NCBI GenBank assembly: GCA_030323885.1
Contig: CM059187.1
Location: 83,040,027-83,104,026 of the forward strand
From: Branchipolynoe longqiensis
Taxonomy: Eukaryota; Annelida; Polychaeta; Phyllodocida; Polynoidae
DNA: 64,000 nt
Reading direction: 5' to 3'
The notes beneath the pieces are model-generated. The model was not told the origin of the DNA. It did no database searches and worked only from the letters and a program-made list of their open reading frames with translations. A program made the translations under genes and the position numbers. Shown here piece after piece: positions 22,240 through 31,464 of this stretch (within the stretch, counting starts at the first letter, position 1; every line of letters starts with the position of its first letter).

Positions 22240-23340
22240 CATTAGCTCATGGCCACTCGCTGGAGTGAGACTGTGCCCGTTCGCACCAGTGCTATCGGGC
22301 TGCCTGAGGGCGTGGCAGTCTCCTGGCTCACCGCAGTGTGCTCACTACCTTTCGTAGGTTGCGTCTTGGCCGAAGGGTTTGGTTCAAATGTGAATTCCTT
22401 TGCCCTGGCTGATCTGGTCCTGGTCGACTGCAGCGTCGCAGGGTATTTTGTTGTTACATCTTGAGTTGTGCCAAGCCCGGCCGCCATCGAGCCGGGTGCC
22501 GGGGTATTGTAGCTGTCTCTCTGACTGTCATCAGTGGTCATTTGCTCATGGTCCCTCCCTGGAGTGAGACTCTGGCCGTTCGGAACGGTGCTATCAGGCT
22601 GCCTGAGGGGCGTGGCAATCTTCTGGCTCGCCGCAGCGTGCTCACTACCTTTGGTAGGTTGCGTCTTGGCCGAAGGGTTTGATTCAAGTGTGAATTTCTT
22701 TGCCCTGGCTGATCTGGTCCTGGTCGACTGCAGAGTTGCAGGGTATTTTGTCGTTACATCTCGAGCTGTGCCAAGTCCGGCCGTCACCGAGCTGGGTGCC
22801 GGGGTATCATAGCTGACTCTCTGACTGTCATCAGTGCTCATTTGCTCGTGTTCACTTGCTGGAGTGAGGCGATGACCGTTCGGAACGGTGCTATCGGGCT
22901 GCCTGAGGGGCGTGGCAGTCTCCTGACTCGCCACAGCGTGCTCGCTGCCTTTCGTAGGCTGCGTCCCGACCGAAGGGTTTGATTCAAGTGTGAATTTCTT
23001 TGCCCCGGCTGATCCGGTCCTGGTCGACTGCAGAGTCGCAGGGTATTGTGTCGTTACATCTCGTGTTGTGCCAAGTCCGGCCGTCACCGCGCTGGGTGCT
23101 GGGGTGCCACAGCTGTCTCTCTGACTATAGTCAGTGCTAATTTGCTCATGTTCACTTGCTGGAGTGAGGCTGTGACCATTCGGAATGGTGCTATCGTGGT
23201 GCCCGAGGGGCATGGCAGTCTCCTGACTCGCCGCAGCGTGCTCGCTACCTTTGGTAGGTTGCGTCTTGGCCGAAGGGTTTGGTTCAAGTGTGAATTTCTT
23301 TGCCCTGGATGATCTGGTCCTGGTCAACTGCATAGTGACG
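22240..23340. repeat. 300-bp tandem repeat, ~3.7 copies
   Basis: CGAAGGGTTT recurs with its last base at 22380, 22680, 22980 and 23280, an exact 300-bp period. Copies differ by roughly one base in ten, so the array is old, yet length is conserved except for one single-base deletion near 22308. Confidence 0.95.
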
Positions 23341-23556
23341 GTGTGGTTGTCTATTATGTCATTACTATCATCCAGTCCTGGCTCATTCACGTTGGTATCA
23401 GTACATGTCCCGACTCCGCCTGAGATGTCATTCCAACTGGGGAGGATATCTACTTCCTTATCAGGCATCTGACCTAGATCGGGACTGCTGCCACTGGTGC
23501 AGTCAGTGTCATCAGCACCCCTGTGCATGCTATCTAGGTTGACTCCGTTAACTGTA

Positions 23557-24019
23557 TTTAGTTCAGTGAATTTAATGTTGTCCCGACGAACCATCACCCG
23601 TGTCGCCGGGTCCTTGGTTCGCCAATTGGTGGAGACATCAATGCTGTCCCGGCGAACTGCCATGCATGTTGCCGGTCTCCTTGCTCCGTCGATCGCCGGA
23701 GAATTTAATGTTGTCCCGGCCAACCATCGCGCTTGTCGCCAGGTCCTTGCTTCGTCAAGCGGTGGACAAATCAACGTTGTCCCGGCGAATTTCCGTGCAT
23801 GTTACCGGCTCCTCACTTCATCAATCGCCGGAGAGTTTAGTGTTGTCCCGGCCAACCATCTCACGTGTCGCCTGGTCCTTGCTTCATCAATCGGTGGAGA
23901 AATCAATGCTGTCCCAGCGAGCTGCCGGGCGTCTTGCCGGCTGCTTGCGTCGTTGATCGCCGCTGAGTTCTGATGTCGTTCGAGCGACCGGGTGCGCGTG
24001 TTGCCGGCTCCTTGCTTCA
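23557..24019. repeat. 66-bp tandem repeat (left part), ~7 copies
   Basis: Units of the form TTGTCCCGGCCAACCATC then GGTCCTTGCTTCATCAATCG recur every 66 bp. Two sub-variants alternate (GAATTTAATGTTG and AAATCAATGCTG), hinting at a 132-bp higher-order unit. The array is cut at CTTGCTTC by the LINE and resumes at ATCGCCGGAG at 29113. Confidence 0.9.
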
Positions 24020-24060
24020 ATACACCTTGGCCGAAGAGCTCTCAACAAACAGCTCCCAAA

Positions 24061-24837
24061 ATGCTGCAGTCTTCAAGTCCCCAGCCTCCAGCAGCCCACC
24101 CAGGGAAGATCCTCCTACTCGGAAACTCCCAATGTGACAAAATAGAGCCAGATAGATTCTCCACAAAGTCAAAACTGGAAAAGGTTCAGCTATACACCTT
24201 ACCCAACGTGACTGAGTGGCTCAAGTCTGATAATGCCAAGAATCACAATGATAACAAATGTGTTGTGATACATCAATTGACAAATGACATCAAACATAAG
24301 TCAGAAGTGCAGTGTGTGACTGACATGACTGAGTCTATCACCCAGGCTAAAATATCATATCCCAAGTCCAACATAGTGATATCCCTTGGAACCCCGAGAG
24401 AAGATCAACTTAAAGAAAAGATGTACAAAGTCAACTCAATGATCAAGGGTAAATACCAAAACGATCCCAAGATCCAGCTGTGTCACCATGACAACATACA
24501 AAGAAATGGCAGAGCCAAGCAGGGCCTACTTGCATCAGACGGATACCACCTAACTGAAAATGGGACTAAACTGCTAGCCTCCAACCTCAGATATGCAGTA
24601 GAACCTTGGAGAAGTAAATTCTCCAGCTCAAAGAGTAGCTCAGTGGGAAGACCAAGAACACATGATCAAGAACGGTACCAGAATATCATAAGAAACAATA
24701 ACCATAACTTAGGTAAACGTGACAGGTACGATCATGACTTCCCACCCATTGACACAAATGCTAGGTCTCAAGTAGGCGAGGCTCAAGCTAAAGAGACATT
24801 ATATCATGCACCCAAATACAACACAACAAGACTATAA
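24061..24837 (+). CDS. LINE ORF1: SGNH/GDSL-esterase-like protein
   Basis: A 258-residue protein starting at the first ATG. The frame is open upstream but there it runs into the 66-bp host repeat, so the natural N-terminus may be missing. The fold is suggested by SGNH-type blocks: LLLGNSQ with the putative nucleophile Ser23 (a GNS instead of the usual GDS), TND at 74-76 in the position of the GxND block, and SDGYHLTENG with Asp160 and His163 as the DxxH pair. CR1-like elements often encode such an esterase in ORF1, with a proposed role in nucleoprotein or membrane handling. The C-terminal ~70 residues are basic and polar (SKSSSVGRPRTHDQERYQN), compatible with RNA binding. The D-to-N change in block I may reduce activity. 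Confidence 0.75.
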   Translation: MLQSSSPQPPAAHPGKILLLGNSQCDKIEPDRFSTKSKLEKVQLYTLPNVTEWLKSDNAKNHNDNKCVVIHQLTNDIKHKSEVQCVTDMTESITQAKISYPKSNIVISLGTPREDQLKEKMYKVNSMIKGKYQNDPKIQLCHHDNIQRNGRAKQGLLASDGYHLTENGTKLLASNLRYAVEPWRSKFSSSKSSSVGRPRTHDQERYQNIIRNNNHNLGKRDRYDHDFPPIDTNARSQVGEAQAKETLYHAPKYNTTRL

Positions 24838-25558
24838 AACTGAAACCCTAGTTGGTCAAAATGAAATTAAACCTAGTATATCATAATGCATACCATATAA
24901 ACTTAGCACATAACATTGCATATTCACAATCTAGTCCTAATGATAACAAAGAAATAATACAAGTAACAACCCAGAACCATATAAAGAATCACCCCCCCAA
25001 ATTTGACAACTAAACATGGCCATGATCAACAAACGCGTAACATTGCATATTGCACTGCCCATAGCATCTACTGCTGTGAACATTTGTCATTTGCTAATTA
25101 ATGACATACAGCCTAGCTCAGATAGGCAGAGACTAATAATCTGTCAGACTGAATCTCATTCTACAAACATTTAGTCAAGAGTATTCTTGAACCATTTTAG
25201 ATTATTTTACTCAGAGAACTTGGATCATCATATACTATTGGATCCTGAGTCTGAACATCATCTCATGAACCCTTACTCAATTGTGTTTGCATTTGTATGA
25301 ACCCTTGTCTAATGTCATCTTGATTCACTGTATGCTATTGTGACTCATTGTATGTTATCGTAATTATTAACTCATTGTACACGCTTGTAGTCAATTGTAT
25401 ACTACCGTAAAATATTGTAGCCTGAGTTCACTGTATGTGATTGTAGTCATCTATTGTATGTAGACGCTGAACAACTCAACTAGCACCTGGTAGATTACAC
25501 ACCTGGTAACCTGCAAAACCCATTGTGTACACAAGTACCTAGAATATTCTTAAAGCTA
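24838..25558 (+). other. LINE inter-ORF region, ~720 bp
   Basis: A/T-rich, without a long frame. The second half has degenerate ~20-bp repeats around TCATTGTATG/TATTGTAG words (25310-25470). ORFs of CR1-group LINEs are usually close or overlapping, so this spacer is long. It could hold a reinitiation or internal ribosome entry signal, or be an insertion; neither can be decided by eye. Confidence 0.5.
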
Positions 25559-28500
25559 ATGGTTACAACCACCAACACCAGAAAGTTCCTTTTAGGAAAG
25601 TCCATGCAAAACCCACACATGTCTAAAAACAGTACAACCCTCTCAATCCTACCATTTAGTAACATCACAAATGTTGAATTGCACACAACACTTGAAACTG
25701 CTGAAAGTTACATTAAGTCCTGCGTAAACGACAACAAATTTCTTAACTATATTAATTCACTGGTGCCTGACAACTTACTAACAAACAACTGCAAATATTA
25801 TACCTGTGAAGAGCTTTGTAAGATAAACAGGAATAACAAGCCAGAAAACAGTTTCAAACTAATTCATCATAATATCAGGAGTTTAGACCTTCACTTTGGG
25901 GAACTTCTAGCATTAATCGCATCACTAGGTGATAACTTAGATCTGATAGCACTCTCTGAAATAGGAACCAAAAACATACTAAATAGAGAAAAGGAACTGA
26001 ACAAACTTGGATATGAATTTAAACACAAATCACCTAGACTCTCTAGAGGAGGAGTAGGCCTAATATACAAGAATATATATAAAGTAATTGACAGAGATGA
26101 CCTAATCATCGAGCCCCAACAGATCAATAACCAAAACTTAGAAATAGAAAACATATGGCTTGAAACTAACTTTCCAAATAAAAAGGATGACTACATAATA
26201 GGGGTCATCTATAAACACCCAGGCAGTAGTGTTGAATGCCTCAAACACTTCACTGAACAACTTGAAAACAACATGAAGAAAGTTAATTTGGAAAACAAAA
26301 AGTGCATAATAACAGGGGACCTAAACATTGATGGACTAAAAATAAAACAGAATAACCATGTCAATAACTTCTTTAGAACAGTACTTGAGCAAAACTTCAT
26401 CCCCACCATCACATTACCAACCAGAATAGTAGACTACCAAATTTCACTTATTGATCATATACTAATAAATGCCAATGTAATAAAAAGTAATCAGAATATA
26501 TCCACAGGAAATATTTACTGCGATATCACTGACCATCTACCCAACTTTATAACAATTCAATCTCACAACCCCATTAAAAAACAGGACAGACCCATTATTA
26601 GAATATTTGGGGAGAAAAACATGGCTAAATTCAAAGACCTTATTGAAACCTCAGACTGGAAAGAATACTACAAAGCAACTGAAGTAAACAAAGCCCTAAC
26701 CATCTTCTACCAGATTTATAACACAGCATTTAATGCAGCTTTCCCACTAACAAAACTATCAAGACAAAGAGCAAAAGATAAAAGATGGATCACATCAAGC
26801 CTTAAAACTTGTATAGCAGTAAAAGATAGATACTTCAAAACATACAAACTCAACCCAACAGCTGAAAACCGAATAAAACACACAAAATATAAGAATATAC
26901 TAATCACTTGTCTACGATCAGCAGAGGAAGGCTACTATAAAGAACTAGTCAGTAACGAGAAGCAAAACCTTTATACGCTCTGGAAAATCTTTGGAGACAT
27001 CATCAACCCACATAAAGCAAAAATGAAAAATCAAATTGACAAGCTAATCTATAACAATAAAACAATGACAAACAATGAAGATATCGCCAGCACATTAAAT
27101 GAACACTTCTGTTCAATTGGTGAAAAACTTGCAGCAAAACACACCAGTAATAGCATAGCACACAAGCAATATCTTAAACACCCAAATTCACATAGTTTTT
27201 TTCTTAGTCCCACCAATGAACAAGAAACCCTAGAAGAAATAAAGAAACTAAATCCTAATAAGTCAAGCGGACATGACAATATCTCGCCAAAAATAATCAA
27301 AGAGTGTGACACTCTACTCGCACCATCTATCTCCCACATAATAAACCTATCATTTGCAAATGCTACTGTTCCTGAAAATCTCAAAGTTGCAAAAGTAATA
27401 CCCATCCATAAGAAAAATGAGAAATACCTAGTTGATAACTACAGGCCAATCAGCCTACTCAGTACCCTAAACAAATTAATGGAAAAACTAATGTACAAAA
27501 GAGTTTACCAATTTCTTAACAAATACAAAATATTATACAAATACCAATTTGGATTTAGAGAGAATCACTCAGCAATAATGGCTCTGACTGAAATCTTAGA
27601 CAACATACTACAAGACCTTGAAAATGGGAAACATGTTGCAGGAGTCTACTTAGACCTGAGCAAAGCATTTGATACCGTAGACCATGACATCCTACTCTCA
27701 AAACTTAGGCACAACGGAATTCGAGGCCAGGGACTTAAATGGTTTGAGAGTTACCTAAGCAATAGAAAGCAATTTACATACATAAACGGTAAACGATCCA
27801 AGCTAAACTCAATCAGCAATGGTGTCCCCCAAGGTTCTGTCCTGGGACCTCTCCTATTTTTGATCTACACAAATGATATAGTCAACTGTACAAAACAAGA
27901 TGTCAAAACAAGGTTATTTGCAGATGATACCAACGGCTTCATAACCTCAAATTCACCCAAACAACTAAAACATTCAATTAAAACATTCCTTTCAGACATA
28001 TTTACATGGTGCAATGATAACAAATTAACAGTAAACCTGAACAAAACATGCTACACAATATTTAAAAGCAGAAGTACAACCATTCCTGATTACCTAAACA
28101 ACATAAAGATAAACAATAACACAATAAAGAGAGTCCCTTCTGTGAAATACCTAGGTATAATTCTAGATGAGAACCTCAACTGGGATGAACATATTGATGA
28201 CTTAAATAATTCAATAATTAAAACGGCTAACTCATTTAAAATAATCAGACGACGGGTACATGAGGAAAATAAAAAATTACTATACTATGCATACGTTTAC
28301 TCCAAAATCCAGTATGGTATAGAGGTGTATGGGAGAGCCAAATCATCAACCCTAAAAAAGATACAGACACAACAAAACAGAGCCTTGAAAATACTGTATA
28401 GCAAAGACTATCTCACCCCAACTAAATCACTTCATAAAGACCTGGACTTACTTATGGTAACTGACATTTATAAAATATACATTGCAAAATTTGTTTACAA

Positions 28501-28747
28501 GCAAAAGAATGGCCTCCTCCCTGAAATATTTGATAATCTCTTCAAAGAAAACAATCAGGTCCATTCCCATAACACACGACAGATAAATAACATACATCAC
28601 AAACACACTAGAAACAAATATGGCAAAATAACAACTGAAAACCAAGGAACCAATATCTGGAACTCAATACCAGTAGAGATTAGAAACCTTCAAACTTTGA
28701 AAAACTTCTGTAAAAAACTAAAGATAAGCTATCTCAATGCATACTAA
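25559..28747 (+). CDS. LINE ORF2: endonuclease-reverse transcriptase
   Basis: A 1062-residue polyprotein from the first ATG (25559); the frame is open 12 codons further upstream without ATG. N-terminal apurinic-type (EEP) endonuclease: HHNIRSL with Asn105, LSEIG with Glu134, TGDLN with Asp254, LIDHILIN, and TDHLP with Asp325-His326, so all catalytic blocks are present. Reverse transcriptase: AKVIPIHKK and NYRPISLLSTLNK, YQFGFRENHS, motif A LDLSKAFDTVDH (second Asp at 705), GVPQGSVLGP at 755-764, motif C FADD at 787-790, then LTVNLNKT and VKYLGIILD. The C-terminus HNTRQINNIHHKHTRNKYG and WNSIPVEIRN is typical of CR1/L2/Daphne-Crack relatives. There is no RNase H domain and no internal stop. 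It would nick target DNA and prime reverse transcription there. The exact clade is not settled. Confidence 0.93.
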   Translation: MVTTTNTRKFLLGKSMQNPHMSKNSTTLSILPFSNITNVELHTTLETAESYIKSCVNDNKFLNYINSLVPDNLLTNNCKYYTCEELCKINRNNKPENSFKLIHHNIRSLDLHFGELLALIASLGDNLDLIALSEIGTKNILNREKELNKLGYEFKHKSPRLSRGGVGLIYKNIYKVIDRDDLIIEPQQINNQNLEIENIWLETNFPNKKDDYIIGVIYKHPGSSVECLKHFTEQLENNMKKVNLENKKCIITGDLNIDGLKIKQNNHVNNFFRTVLEQNFIPTITLPTRIVDYQISLIDHILINANVIKSNQNISTGNIYCDITDHLPNFITIQSHNPIKKQDRPIIRIFGEKNMAKFKDLIETSDWKEYYKATEVNKALTIFYQIYNTAFNAAFPLTKLSRQRAKDKRWITSSLKTCIAVKDRYFKTYKLNPTAENRIKHTKYKNILITCLRSAEEGYYKELVSNEKQNLYTLWKIFGDIINPHKAKMKNQIDKLIYNNKTMTNNEDIASTLNEHFCSIGEKLAAKHTSNSIAHKQYLKHPNSHSFFLSPTNEQETLEEIKKLNPNKSSGHDNISPKIIKECDTLLAPSISHIINLSFANATVPENLKVAKVIPIHKKNEKYLVDNYRPISLLSTLNKLMEKLMYKRVYQFLNKYKILYKYQFGFRENHSAIMALTEILDNILQDLENGKHVAGVYLDLSKAFDTVDHDILLSKLRHNGIRGQGLKWFESYLSNRKQFTYINGKRSKLNSISNGVPQGSVLGPLLFLIYTNDIVNCTKQDVKTRLFADDTNGFITSNSPKQLKHSIKTFLSDIFTWCNDNKLTVNLNKTCYTIFKSRSTTIPDYLNNIKINNNTIKRVPSVKYLGIILDENLNWDEHIDDLNNSIIKTANSFKIIRRRVHEENKKLLYYAYVYSKIQYGIEVYGRAKSSTLKKIQTQQNRALKILYSKDYLTPTKSLHKDLDLLMVTDIYKIYIAKFVYKQKNGLLPEIFDNLFKENNQVHSHNTRQINNIHHKHTRNKYGKITTENQGTNIWNSIPVEIRNLQTLKNFCKKLKISYLNAY

Positions 28748-29112
28748 ATCGATTACCAGTAAAGAATATATATAATACCCCTATTAACATACATGCAAAA
28801 TAACTACTGATACTGCATGTAAGTACATGAATCCATGACACAATATCCATATAATATTCCTATCATTACTTTGTTTTTTACTAACTGTGAAGAGACGCAT
28901 CAGTAGCTCATCATAATCATTAGTTAAAAATGTAGCTTAAGTTTAATAATTTGTTATTGTCATCACTTGTTCATTCACATCATGGAGACCAGCTAGATAA
29001 GCATCGCTTTTCTGGGATCCTTTCTGTCTGTAAGGAATTTGTATGCATTTATTGTATCACCTCAATTTATTGTAAACATACCTTGCAGAGAGTTAAAATA
29101 AAAGAATTGACT
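28748..29112 (+). other. LINE 3' UTR
   Basis: A/T-rich sequence with AATAAA near 29098 and a short non-poly(A) end AAGAATTGACTG. There is no poly(A) tail, as usual for CR1-group elements, which end in short specific repeats. Confidence 0.7.
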
Positions 29113-29310
29113 GATCGCCGGAGAATTTAACATTGTCCCATCTAGCTGGCGCGCGTGTTGCCGGCTCATTGCTTCGTCGCTTGCTGGAGAAATTAATGTC
29201 ATGCCGGCGGACCTGGGTGCGTGTTTTTGCGATTTACTGCCACACCGGCTCCTTGCTTCGTCGCTTGCTGGAGAACTTAATGTCATGCCGGCGGACCTGG
29301 GTGCGTGTTA
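29113..29310. repeat. 66-bp tandem repeat (right part), three units
   Basis: Same unit as 23557-24019 (ATCGCCGGAGAATTTAAC; GCCGGCTCATTGCTTCGTC). One of the units carries a 24-bp remnant of a MITE end (29225-29248). A further unit continues at 29950-30010 beyond the MITE. Confidence 0.88.
29225..29248. repeat. Orphan MITE terminus in the 66-bp array
   Basis: TTTGCGATTTACTGCCACACCGG is identical to the right end of the neighbouring MITE (29926-29949), but no left end is present. Relative to the normal unit the net gain is 18 bp, so the minus-strand frame is kept. Confidence 0.75.
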
Positions 29311-29949
29311 CCGGTGTAGCAGGAAATCGCAAACCCTGTAAATCGCAAACCCCCACTTGTGATTTCCTAGGAAATCGCAAACCCCCATGCCATATATGGG
29401 CATGGGGGGTTTGCGATTTCCTAGGAAATCGCATATCCCCCCTGGAGATCGCAAGCCCCCCATTCGGCGGCGGCGGCGATTTGTTTACTTTACGTTCGTC
29501 GAGTTTAGGGTTAAATTGGTCAAATTTCACTTATTTGGTTACCAATTTAACCCTAAATTCGAAGCGTTATTAAGGCTACTGCCGCATTGGCGGCAATATT
29601 ACTAGTTATATTTTCGAATCGACGAACGTAAAGTAAACAAATCGCCGCCGCCGCCAGTATGAAACGCGACGTCGATGCGGCGTCGATTTGTTTACATTAC
29701 GTTCGGCGATTAATATCACCGCCAATGCGGCGGTAGCCTTAATAACGCTTCGAATTTAGGGTTAATTTAATTAAATTTCACGATTATATATAATTCTGTT
29801 AAATATAGTCGCATTGAATAGATTTGGCCCGAATCGGTCCCAAAACACAGGGGGGTTTGCGATTTCCAGGGGGGGTTTGTGATTTCCTAGTAAATCGCAA
29901 ACCCCGGGGTGTGCAATTTCCAGGGGTTTGCGATTTACTGCCACACCGG
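29311..29949. mobile_element. CCGGTGT-ended foldback MITE, 639 bp, with GC-rich core
   Basis: The ends CCGGTGTAGCAGGAAATCGC and GCGATTTACTGCCACACCGG are imperfect inverted repeats, with further AAATCGCAAACCCC repeats inside. The centre (about 29460-29800) is a nested palindrome: GGCGGCGGCGATTTG, TTTACGTTCGTCGA, TTTAGGGTTAAATTG and inverted partners. The same core occurs at 47218-47963 and 61678-62633 with different ends. It interrupts a 66-bp unit at GTGTTA|CCGG. Confidence 0.8.
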
Positions 29950-30031
29950 CTCCTGGCCTCGTCAATCGTCGGAGAATTAACGTCCGGGCAGGCCGGGCCT
30001 GGTTCGTCGACTCCTGGCTCCACTGACCGTC

Positions 30032-30337
30032 CAATTTTAAGGCTTAGTCTGCATCCTCCTCGTGCCCGTGCCGATGTGAGCTCATAGCTGCCAAACCTGG
30101 CCTTATATAGGCGGCGACGGCAATTTAGTTCGGGAATTCGGACATAGGTGGCAGATCGATCACATTAGTCCAGTATCCAGTTCCGTATTTAGGAAAGTGA
30201 ATATAGATGGCGCCAGTGTCCAATGTGCAAGTCAGTGCGGCCCTTTGACAATAGGTGGCAGCATAAGTCCTTGTTAATGCTAAGGCTATGGCTGTGTCTG
30301 ACTGTCCAATTACCCGTGTTGCGAACATCACAAACAA
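30032..30337. repeat. 306-bp direct repeat, right copy
   Basis: CAATTTTAAGGCTTAGTCTG to AACATCACAAACAA; near-identical to 20941-21246, same orientation. The inverted terminus ATGTAGCTTAG follows at once. Confidence 0.95.
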
Positions 30338-30347
30338 TGTAGCTTAG

Positions 30348-30579
30348 ACCAACTGACATGACGAACTTAGGTCCTGGTGCATTAACTAATTAGTTGGGAC
30401 AGTATGTACAGAATAATCAGTGAATCTGTGACCTTTTGGCCACCTACTTTGAGAAAGCCATTAGGCAGGGAGGTCACTATCCAATTAGGGAAATCTCGTG
30501 ACCTCGTTAGTCTTGCCCTCATTCTCAGCGGAGTAGGCTACCACAGTAGTATATCATGAGCTATTATTCAACAATACTT
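30348..30579. other. Right flank of the composite element
   Basis: No repeat or coding signal recognised. Confidence 0.4.
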
Positions 30580-31060
30580 TCGTGGAGGTGATGAACATGG
30601 GAAATGTTTAGCCTAGAGCGGGACTCGAACCCACATCTCTTTGAATTCCAGGCCAGTGTGTTAACCATTACACCACATTGGCTCCCTGATATCACCACAC
30701 TACCCACGCCTACTTGTCTATGTAGTTACTTGCCCAAGAGGTCAGTGTAGACTACTACACTCGTCCCCCTGGAATTGTAAGTCTTTTAATGCTTACAATT
30801 ACATACATACAGGCAATGCACTAACAGCGTAGGCTCAACAACCACACAGCACGTAGCTTGTACAGGATCATGGTCACGGCAACCAGTCTCGTGGGGGTGA
30901 TGAAAATGGGAAATATTGTGCCTAGACTGGGACTCGAACCCACATCTCTTTGCATTCTGGGCAAGTGTGCTAACCATTACACCACCTAGGCTCCCTGATA
31001 TCATCACACTACCCACACCTACCTGTCTATGTGGTTACTTGTACTACAATACTAAGGTCA
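30580..31060 (-). repeat. S2 SINE dimer
   Basis: Two tRNA-like modules on the minus strand (around 30625-30685 and 30925-30995), each with GGTGTAATGGTTAACAC and GGGTTCGAGTCCC. They are separated by a linker that includes AAAAGACTTACAATTCC and GCACTGACCTC-type words. Both are followed by AATATTTCCCATTTTCATCA. The heads resemble tRNA-Gln/Glu, but there is no acceptor-stem pairing, so these are not tRNA genes. Confidence 0.8.
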
Positions 31061-31199
31061 GCAATCATTACCCATAGGGTGACCTAAAGTGCATGTTCCC
31101 CCTCAGAGCTCTGATGGAGAATAATTAATACTTATAATGTTCGGGTATAATCAGTCATGATATAGACCGCTGCCACATGCCCATCGCCAGATGACACTC

Positions 31200-31430
31200 T
31201 GGGTCATAGTTATAGGAGTTTTGGTAGACTTGCCAAAATTATTTTGGGTTCTGTCAGCTCCAATTTCTCCAATATTAGCAATGTTTCATCAATGTTCCTC
31301 TGGCTGAATGAATAGTAGGTTGTAATGATAAATCTGATAGACTCATCTAAAAAATAAGGGCAGAATTGAAAAGGCATCGGTGTATTCAACTGTAAGCAGT
31401 GTGCCTTAAATGGCCCCTTCACCACTGCTT
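31200..31430. repeat. TTAA-type MITE relic
   Basis: GGTAGACTTGCCAAAATTA and TAATGATAAATCTGATAGAC recall the family body; the termini are gone. Confidence 0.45.
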
Positions 31431-31464
31431 TAGGGAACCCTGCATATTCAAGTGAGGACTAGAG

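Larger units (their letters stand above)
21778..24020 (-). pseudogene. Broken repeat-protein ORF of the composite element
   Basis: Read on the minus strand, one frame would run about 747 codons. Its N-terminal part has 22-residue repeats (LAGTTLNSPAIDEARTRR type). A unique stretch follows, then nearly four 100-residue repeats rich in Ser/Thr/Pro (TRTRSARAKKFTLESNPSAK; EHEQMSTDDSQRDS), then a unique C-terminal ~110 residues. Two lesions break it: a CAA-to-TAA nonsense change at 23802-23804, and a 1-base loss in a G run at 22308-22310 (three G where the parallel copies have four). Both repeat periods (66 and 300 bp) are multiples of three and the frame is coherent across copies, which argues for past coding. 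The function is unknown; I recognise no catalytic domain. Further 66-bp units upstream (29113-29310 and 29950-30023) suggest the N-terminus extended to the right-hand direct repeat before the LINE inserted. Confidence 0.55.
24020..29112 (+). mobile_element. CR1-group non-LTR retrotransposon (LINE), 5.1 kb
   Basis: Two intact ORFs (24061-24837; 25559-28747), a 3' UTR of about 365 bp and an AATAAA near the 3' end (about 29098) define a LINE inserted in plus orientation within the 66-bp array. The left border is CTTGCTTC|AATACACC and the right border is GAATTGACTG|ATCGCCGG. Comparison with intact 66-bp units shows no target duplication and a loss of about 3-5 bp. The 5' end is probably truncated, because ORF1 lacks a typical N-terminal region. 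Base composition is A-rich on the coding strand, unlike the GC-rich host array. Both ORFs being open suggests a young insertion. Confidence 0.88.
20745..30347 (-). mobile_element. Composite unclassified element (~9.6 kb) with direct and inverted end repeats
   Basis: The outermost sequences are CTAAGCTACAT (20745-20755) and its inverted copy ATGTAGCTTAG (30337-30347). Imperfect subterminal similarity follows (AATTGGACA, then ACACAGC). Inside are 306-bp direct repeats (20941-21246 and 30032-30337), 132-bp direct repeats at the left (20769-20900 and 21246-21377), and a broken minus-strand repeat ORF. A LINE and a MITE have inserted later. No transposase, integrase or reverse transcriptase of its own is visible. 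Flanks suggest at most a 2-bp AC duplication, which is weak. The direct repeats lack TG..CA ends, so a simple LTR element is unlikely. Confidence 0.6.

Noticed and set aside
22249..23973. Plus-strand open frames across the 300-bp and 66-bp arrays
   Set aside because: They are fragmented and shift from copy to copy; the minus-strand frame is the one that stays coherent across both arrays.
23557..24019. CRISPR-like regular array
   Set aside because: Units are contiguous 66-bp repeats without unique spacers, in a eukaryotic TE-rich context.
20941..30337. 306-bp direct repeats as LTRs of a retrovirus-like element
   Set aside because: No TG..CA boundaries, no credible primer-binding site or polypurine tract, no gag/pol domains, and an extra repeat (R1) outside the left copy.
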